Shown: piece after piece, positions 22,601 through 27,740 of the stretch
Numbering within the stretch: the stretch's first letter is position 1
How the letters are laid out: every line of letters begins with the position of its first letter
From: Polyrhizophydium stewartii
Lineage: Eukaryota; Chytridiomycota; Chytridiomycetes; Rhizophydiales
Direction of reading: 5' to 3'
Length of the DNA stretch: 27,740 nt
NCBI GenBank assembly: GCA_027604665.1
Contig: JADGIZ010000089.1
Coordinates: 1-27,740, forward strand
The notes under the pieces: generated by a model
What the model was told of the DNA's origin: nothing
Databases searched by the model: none
What the model saw: the letters and a program-made list of their open reading frames with translations, nothing else
Translations under genes and position numbers: made by a program

Positions 22601-23740
22601 TGCTCACCCACCCAGCGCGACTAGAGCCGCAAGATGGCTCGCGATGGATGCGAAACGTACACACCTGAGAACAGGCTTTGGGTTCGAAATAACCGAGAGC
22701 TCCTCGAAATGCACATCCAAGACCTTGAGCTGCAGCCTCGTGTTGGCGACAATATAAACGCGCTGCTTGTCCAAATAGATCCACTTGGATATGGCCACGA
22801 CACCGGGGAGGTAGCTGTTGCCCGAGATGCCCGAGCCAGACCGGCGCTGCTTGAACGCCGCGCGCTCGTCCGCTTCCTGCGTCGGGATCTTGTGGATGCG
22901 CGCGCCGCCCTTCCACAGGTGGATGTGGCTCGAGTCGAGCGAGACAAACATGGACGAGTTCTGGATGTAGAGCACCGATTGGATTGTCGGCCGCGAGTTT
23001 GTGAGCGTGCGCAAGGGCATGAAGCCGTGTGGAATGGTGATTGGGAGCACGGGCATATTGGCTTGCGCTTGTGCTTGTGCCTGAGCTTCCTGCGCGGCCA
23101 GGTTACCGCGAGAGTCGGTGATCTTGGCCTTTGCCTGCTGGGCGACAGATCCCTGTGCCGTAGCGCCAGCAGTAGATCCAGCTGCGCTCGAGGACAGCGC
23201 AGGTCCAGCATTGTCTGCGGTGGCCGCTGGGAGCTCCGTGCCAGCTGCAATGGCGCTGAGCTCGGCCGGGGTCAGGAGGTTTTTGGCTGCAAGCAGGGCG
23301 GCAATGTGCGAGCGCACGGCGCGCCATGGCTGGACGGGCAGCCCCGCCTGAGGATCAGCGGGCCGCATCTCGGCGTTGCGCGCGCGCATCTGGATGCGGC
23401 CGCGCGGCGCAGACGGGCCTGCGCCAGCCGAGGCGGCGGTGCCTGTCGCGGCCGAGCCCGGCGCCTCGCGCGCCAGACGGCGGCGGGCATCTGCCGACGC
23501 GAGTGACGACGCCGGACGCGACGAGGGCTGCTGCTGCTGCGACAGCGCCTGCGAGCGGTACCGCGACGCCGACGCATGCGCCGACGGGCTCGCCGACGTG
23601 CTTGCCGACGTCAGGCCCGATGCGGCGGGCGATGCCTCGGGCGATGCCACGACGGCGCCGTGCTGCAGCACCATGGGCTTCCGGACCGGCCCGGCGAGGA
23701 ATTGGCAGAGGAGGGGCGAAGCACGCCGACGAGCGTTCAT
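16667..23740 (-). CDS. Giant WD-repeat protein with a C-terminal HEAT-like region
   Basis: Seventeen exons give 1999 aa: 22665-23740, 22523-22580, 22430-22452, 22111-22370, 21841-22027, 21650-21775, 21400-21578, 21246-21338, 20973-21175, 20388-20902, 20208-20314, 19987-20146, 19834-19921, 19576-19773, 17997-19511, 17649-17941 and 16667-17585. Every phase agrees. Residues 1-240 are Ala/Ser/Gln-rich and disordered. From ~245 to ~950 there are WD-type blades, seen as I-W-K-L, L-Y-V-Y-D, I-K-V-W-N, I-R-M-W-N-F-E-T-G and V-K-I-W-D. Residues ~1090-1500 are acidic and Lys-rich low-complexity sequence. Residues ~1540-1850 are helical, HEAT-like. The layout recalls large WD-repeat proteins such as WDR87/WDR97 of ciliated organisms, but I cannot confirm that. 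The start at 23740 has a purine at -3; a second ATG at 23674 is possible. The junction at 17942-17996 has a weak donor (GTGCAT). Confidence 0.8.
22430..22452 (-). other. 23-nt microexon in the WD-repeat gene
   Basis: This third exon is only 23 nt. It encodes I-W-K-L-V-K-S plus two bases and completes a WD blade end (S-I-R-I-W-K-L). It is flanked by a CAG acceptor with CTAAC upstream and a GTGAGC donor. Leaving it out would shift the frame. Confidence 0.7.
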
Positions 23741-23847
23741 TCCGATCTGGTCGTGAAATGAGGCGCACGGCAGGGCGCGGCGGAGGGAGCGATGCAGAGA
23801 GCGCAGCGCAGGGGGACAGAGTCGGACTGCCGGACAAGCGACCATAT

Positions 23848-25146
23848 CTATGCCTTGCGGGCAAAGTAGCCCTTGACAACGTCGCCGCCGTAGACCATGC
23901 ACACGGTCTGCCAGATGCCGAGGCCGATGCGCGGGGTGACGCCGCGGTAGAAGCCCATGAAGCCGTTGTTCTTGTAAATCCACGCGGATGCGGCCGCAAT
24001 GGTCATCTTCTCTGGGCGTCCGGGGGTCTTGATCTGGCTCTGCATCTCGATGCGGATGACCTCGATGGGCTGGTTCCAGCAGCTGAGCGCGCCGGCAATG
24101 GCCGAGGCCGAGATCTTGGCCACGGTGCCGAGGGGCTTCGAGTGGCGGTCCTTGTCGTCGCGGCCGTACATGGCCGTGCGCATGAGATCCTCGGTGATGC
24201 GCGTGAAGCCGAAGCGCGAGCCCCAGTTGGTGCATTGGCGCAGCGCGACGGCGTTGACGCCCTTGTTGATGCCGCGGATGCCCTCGCGCTGGAAGATCTC
24301 GCGGGCGACCTGCATCGTCGACTTTTGGTCCGCGCCGCCCTTGCCGCGGGTGACCTCGACCGTCTTCATGAACGTGCAGAAGCCCATGGTGGTGTATGCC
24401 TGTTGCGGACGGAATGACGAGGGAGGAGCGGGTTGGCCGGCCGGCAGACATGCATGCATCGCGCGGCGAGGCGGCGGCCCAGTGCGGCGGGAGCAGCGCG
24501 GCGCATCGAGGAGCCGCGTGCGGGTGGTGGAGGCGCGGTGACGCAAGCCAGCGAAGCGCGAAGGACCGGAACCGCGGCGGCGGCGGTCGCGGCGGCGGCG
24601 GAAGCAGCAGGCGGCGGCACGCGGACCAGCACGGCGCGCGGGAGGAGTGCAGGCGGCCCATGCGCACGCGGGCGGGCCCGGCAGCGCGGCGGCGGCAAGG
24701 GCAGGCGCGAGGCGGGCGGATGCCGTGGGTCAGCGTCGAGTGCCACGTGCACGCGGGCGACGGACGGCAGTCCCGCGCACCTGGGCGATGCCGCCGCCCA
24801 TGCCGCTGAGGATGCCGGCGGCGGCCGACGACAGGCCAAACAGGCGGCAGTAGTACTCGAGTTCGCTGGCGGCGAAGATGAGCACGGAGCCCTTGGTCGC
24901 GGCCTCGATCCACGCCCAGGGGATGAGGCCTTGGTAGAAGCCCAGGATGCCGCCGCGCTGGTACGTCTTCTTGATGGCCACGAGCATCGAGTCGCCGCGG
25001 TTGGCGCCCATGTGCGTCTTGATGACCTCGAACGGCTGGCCCAGCGTCGAGTTCTCGAACAGGTTGAGCGCCGCGCCGATGCCCAGGTTCATGAGCGAGA
25101 TGGGCTTCTTTGTGATCGGGGCGGCGGCGGCATCGCTCGAGGTCAT
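23848..25146 (-). CDS. YHM2: Mitochondrial carrier of the YHM2 type (citrate/2-oxoglutarate exchange)
   Basis: Two exons (24781-25146 and 23848-24399) joined in phase 0 give 305 aa, a typical carrier length. YHM2 sits in the inner mitochondrial membrane, exchanges citrate for 2-oxoglutarate and was first described in yeast as a mitochondrial-DNA-associated protein. The recognisable YHM2 blocks are present in order: T-K-K-P-I-S near residue 12, [63 protein letters not shown], and [16 protein letters not shown] near the C-terminus. The variant carrier signatures (Q-P-F-E-V and Q-P-I-E-V in place of P-x-D/E-x-x-K/R) are typical of this subfamily. The single 381-bp intron is the longest in the window and is very GC-rich. 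Confidence 0.92.
24573..24601. repeat. CGG-rich repeat inside the YHM2 intron
   Basis: Two interrupted runs of CGG units lie in the 381-bp intron of the carrier gene. Together with Gly/Ala-coding open frames on the other strand they produce long false reading frames. No element other than GC-rich simple sequence is visible. Confidence 0.6.
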
Positions 25147-25485
25147 GGTGGTTGCCCGCGGTTGGGGAAAGATTTGGGCTCGCGGCCAGCGGCCAGGTGG
25201 ATGCGTTTATGGCGGCGCTGTGCGCGAGACGCTGGGGGGTGGGGACTGTGCAAACGAGCGCGGCTGCGGCAATGGTGCGCGCAGCGGCGCGAGGTGTGTG
25301 TGTGTGTGTGTGTCGGTGCTTTTGTGTGTATGCGTGTGTACTGGGCGACGGTGGTGTTGGTGGTGGAACAGCGGCATCGCGGGGACAGAGGCGGCTCCCT
25401 GCGCGAGGCGACCTCGGGTCCGGGCGAGCACCGATCGACAGTGGCAAGTGCTGCGCTATGGGGCCTGCGGGTTCATGTCGGATGC
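25147..25485. other. Gap between the PRELI and YHM2 genes, holding a (GT)10 repeat
   Basis: This 339-bp non-coding gap should hold the 3' end of the PRELI-family gene and the promoter of the carrier gene, both on the minus strand. A pure (GT)10 microsatellite occupies 25294-25313, followed by further imperfect GT-rich sequence. I see no TATA box or CCAAT box. The open frames that cross it on either strand look like GC-rich chance frames. Confidence 0.6.
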
Positions 25486-26796
25486 TCAGATGAGCGCCTT
25501 CTTCTTGGTGATCTGCTCCAAGACGTGCAGCAGGCCCTTGGTGCTCTGCAAGCGTTTAGAGAACCAGCAATCAGATCGGATTGTTTGTCAGCACTCACGG
25601 TCCGCCCGCCCGCCCACGAGTGCCACCACCGGGCGAGCCGCTGCCAGCGAGCGGCGCACGCGAGGCAACGATTGGACGAGATTGCCTCGCCGCATTCGAC
25701 GCCTCCGTCGTGGAGAGCGGGTTTGGTGGTGGCGGCGGCGGCCACAGCGGCAGTCACAGCGGCCAGCGCAGCGGCGCCGGCTGCAGCAGCAGCAGACCCA
25801 GAGACAGCAGCGTCGGAAGCAGAGAACGCACGTTGAGGGCGTTGGTCTTGAAGCGCGAGAGGCCAAAGCCCTCGATGCGTGCCCGAATAGGCGTCAACGC
25901 CGTGTTGGACACGATCCGCGCGTCCGTGATCATCTCGGTGCGGGTCGGGTCGGCCGGGTCCTGGCGGATGGTCTGCGTCTCCTCGACAAACATGAGCTTG
26001 ACGTGCGAGAGGTTGCGGGTGACGGTGATCATGGTCTTGCTGGCCGGGTCAACGGTCGACTTTTCGAGGATGAAAGCCTCGGGAGCGCTGATCAGCTGTA
26101 TGCGGGCAAGCCGGGTAAGGACGGACGGACGGACGGGCGTGCAGGGCGACGGCAGCGGCGTCCGAGCGAGGCGGCCGCGGGTGTGCCAGGGGCATGCAGA
26201 TCGTTGGCGAGCGGCAATGCGCAATGCACAGGCGTCGAGGTCGTGTGATGTTGGAGGCGGTTTGAGCGGCGACAGAGCGTCCGCGAACGGAGCGCACGGC
26301 GCAGCGGGTGGTGTGCAGCAGGCGGCCGGCCGAGGCAGGCGTGCGGCCGAGGTGGGCGGGCAGGCAGGAGAGCGGATCGATGGGCGGGCGGCTGTCAGTC
26401 GGCCGTCACGCTGACCAAGCGGACGAGACGAGACGCACATGACGGCCCCATTTGGGCAGGTTGCCCTTCTTGAGGAACAGGCGGGTGGTGTGCAGCACGC
26501 CTGGCGACCGGCCGGTCGTCGGGGCGAGCGAGGAAGCGCGCGTGCGGCCGCAGGCGGCGCATGCGGCGGCGCCACGGCAGCGGGTCGAGCAGCGTCGGCC
26601 GAGCAGTCAGCCAACGAAAAAACAGGCCACACCACCACCACAGGCACGCACCGGTCTGCGGGTCGACCCGCTGCTCGACCACGTCCGCGGCCAGCACGTG
26701 CGAGGCAAAGGGGTTGGGGTACTTTTGCCAGATGGCCTTGGTGACGTCCTCCCAGTGGTGCTGGAGCGTCGTCTTGAGCGTGAGCACGGTGACCAT
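25486..26796 (-). CDS. PRELI/Ups-family intermembrane-space lipid-transfer protein
   Basis: Proteins of this family (Ups1/Ups2 in yeast, PRELID in animals) carry phosphatidic acid or phosphatidylserine between the mitochondrial membranes together with Mdm35/TRIAP1. Four exons (26652-26796, 26439-26500, 25832-26095, 25486-25545) give 176 aa, the usual size, with matching phases. The protein starts with the PRELI/MSF1 domain (H-H-W-E-D-V-T-K-A-I-W-Q-K-Y-P-N-P), then D-P-Q-T-G-V-L-H-T-T-R-L with N-L-P-K-W-G, then S-P/A-P-E-A-F-type sequence and V-D-P-x-S-K-T-M near residue 85. It ends in a Lys-rich helix. It has no cleavable presequence, as expected for this family. Ups1-like versus Ups2-like substrate choice cannot be read from the sequence by eye. 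Confidence 0.9.
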
Positions 26797-27287
26797 GCCG
26801 GGCGACGCGGGAGAGGATCTCGGCCGCGGCTGTCGCTTTGGCCCGTCGCCGCCAGAAACGGGCGCAACGCAGGCGGAGAGGCAAGCGCTTCCAGGGATGA
26901 GACTGTGCCGTTTATCGATGGTCGGCCCGTCGCGTGGGGTCTGGGCACGCATGAGATACGGGGGAGGCAGGTGCGGATGGCGGTTGGTTGGCGGTTGGTG
27001 TGGACAGGAGAGTGGCGAGGTCGGTCTTGAGGGAGGGAGAGAGAGAGTATGTGTGTGTGTGTGTAAACGAGAATGAGAATGAGAGAGTGAAACGAAGCAG
27101 AGGCATGCCGCGATATCAACGCGATACGATGGAGCTCGCGCCCGAAGGCTCGATGCTTACAGCCGACTCGGCCAGCGAGGGCGATGTGCTGTCATGGATG
27201 TGTGGGGGCATTTTGTGTTGGTGTGGGTCTGTCTCTCAATTTTGGGATTTTCTCATTTTTGCCTTGCTGGCTTCAATACACACTCAA
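26797..27287. promoter_or_regulatory. Divergent promoter region between the PRELI gene and the coiled-coil gene
   Basis: This 491-bp gap lies between two divergently transcribed genes. On the PRELI side it is GC-rich and holds a GA run followed by a (GT)7 run at 27037-27064. On the right side (27190-27287) it becomes clearly T-rich with runs of four or five T, unlike the rest of the window, as expected for a core promoter or 5' leader of the plus-strand gene. I see no firm TATA box. Confidence 0.45.
27037..27064. repeat. GA/GT compound microsatellite
   Basis: A short (GA)5 run is followed by TAT and a pure (GT)7 run, in the 5' region of the PRELI-family gene. It is simple-sequence DNA, similar in kind to the (GT)10 run at 25294-25313 upstream of the carrier gene. 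Confidence 0.8.
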
Positions 27288-27740
27288 ATGGCCGACCCAG
27301 GGCATCACATTGAAGCCAGCACGCAAACTGCCGAGATGGTGCAGGCACTTTGTGTGCGTCTCGACGTCACCGAGTACCGTCTCGAGGCACAGGCAGGCGT
27401 CAATGTGTTTGTGCTGCCTCTCACAGGCGCAGCGCATTTGCTCGAACGTTTTGCTGCCACCGCCGATGCGTTGGTGCGCGAGCAGCAGGCCCGCACCAAG
27501 GCCGAGTCGGTTGTCACCCGTTGTGAGGCGCGCGCCAAGACTGTCGCCGAGCAGAACGAGAGCAAACTCAACCTGGCCGCCGCGAAACAAGAGAAGGTTG
27601 AGGCGGTCTGCGAGAATGTGGCCGGTTCGCAGCGGCTCCCCCCGCTGCGGCACAATAACGTGTTTCATTCAGTCAGCAGCCGGCTTCCTTGGGGCCGGCG
27701 GCCGCGGGGCGCGCGGCTGGCGCACCTGCGGCACAATAAC
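27288..27740 (+). CDS. Coiled-coil protein, partial (runs off the right edge)
   Basis: I do not recognise this protein. The frame is open from the ATG at 27288 to the last base, giving 151 residues so far. From about residue 20 the sequence is Ala/Glu/Lys/Gln/Arg-rich with heptad-like spacing of Leu, Val and Ala, ending around residue 115, so a long coiled coil is likely. After that the frame becomes Arg/Pro-rich and may be intron or low-quality sequence rather than coding: the pentapeptide L-R-H-N-N occurs twice in it because of a 15-bp direct repeat. The frame is also open upstream to an ATG at 27129, but the T-rich stretch between the two looks untranslated, so I prefer 27288. Confidence 0.55.
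   Translation, partial: MADPGHHIEASTQTAEMVQALCVRLDVTEYRLEAQAGVNVFVLPLTGAAHLLERFAATADALVREQQARTKAESVVTRCEARAKTVAEQNESKLNLAAAKQEKVEAVCENVAGSQRLPPLRHNNVFHSVSSRLPWGRRPRGARLAHLRHNN
27645..27740 (+). repeat. 15-bp direct repeat at the window edge
   Basis: CTGCGGCACAATAAC occurs at 27645-27659 and again at 27726-27740, 81 bp apart. The second copy ends exactly at the last base of the window. The sequence between them is GC-rich with several CCGG and CGCG steps. Confidence 0.8.

Noticed and set aside
22604..25447. A 947-codon open frame on the minus strand spanning the carrier gene
   Set aside because: Only its last third (22665-23740) is coding, as exon 1 of the WD-repeat gene. The rest runs through the YHM2 gene in the wrong frame and through its GC-rich intron, and has the Arg/His/Pro-rich make-up of a chance frame.
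24433..26248. Long plus-strand frames (467 and 433 codons) opposite the carrier and PRELI genes
   Set aside because: They cover well-supported exons of conserved genes on the other strand as well as their introns, and are rich in Arg, Gly and Ala as expected from GC-rich antisense DNA.
27104..27287. ATG codons at 27104 and 27129 as the start of the coiled-coil gene
   Set aside because: The first is out of frame with it. The second is in frame, but the T-rich stretch that follows encodes a Trp/Cys/Phe-rich sequence unlike the rest of the protein and looks like a promoter or leader.
1..27740. Bacterial origin, a prophage, a mobile element or a biosynthetic or defence gene cluster
   Set aside because: Genes are split by spliceosomal introns and encode eukaryotic families. 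No transposase, integrase, terminal repeats or clustered enzyme set is present.

Overview
The window is nuclear DNA from a GC-rich eukaryote. Nine of the eleven gene models are split by short spliceosomal introns: 39 introns, mostly 52-100 bp, with a CTGAC, CTAAC or CTGAT branch-point-like motif close to many of the acceptors. There is no operon structure, no bacterial ribosome binding site, and no tRNA, rRNA, CRISPR array or transposon that I can see. A carrier of the YHM2 type, known mainly from fungi, points to a fungus. Long WD-repeat, LRR and R-P-x-S-repeat proteins of the kind often found in flagellated species would fit a zoosporic (chytrid-like) fungus. That placement is inference, not proof. 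The exon structures were worked out by hand. Every multi-exon model has matching splice phases and a total coding length divisible by three.

Layout, left to right: a (GCC)14 repeat; an unrecognised multi-pass membrane protein (+, 239-1638); mitochondrial enoyl-CoA hydratase (-, 1769-3351); a SCY1-like pseudokinase of 1295 aa (-, 3463-7881); an intronless 944-aa disordered protein with many R-P-x-S motifs (+, 7907-10741), whose start codon lies 25 bp from that of the pseudokinase; a small Lys/Ala/Pro-rich basic protein (-, 10759-11403); an RGS-domain protein of 1159 aa (-, 11599-15365); a leucine-rich-repeat protein (-, 15381-16552); a WD-repeat plus HEAT-like protein of 1999 aa in 17 exons (-, 16667-23740); a YHM2-type mitochondrial carrier (-, 23848-25146); a PRELI/Ups-family lipid-transfer protein (-, 25486-26796); and the start of a coiled-coil protein that runs off the right edge (+, 27288-27740).

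Functionally there are three groups. Three genes serve mitochondria: beta-oxidation, citrate/2-oxoglutarate transport and intermembrane-space phospholipid transfer. Two belong to membrane traffic or signalling: the SCYL pseudokinase and the RGS protein. The rest are large scaffold-like or unknown proteins. The genes are very tightly packed: gaps of 15, 17 and 25 bp occur, and only two gaps exceed 300 bp (25147-25485 and 26797-27287).

Points most worth a second look are the R-P-x-S repeat protein and its 25-bp divergent start, the 15-bp LRR-to-RGS spacing, the three FG-x3-P-x2-Q repeats in the RGS protein, the unusual GTnCG splice donors, and the concentration of long introns in the three mitochondrial genes.
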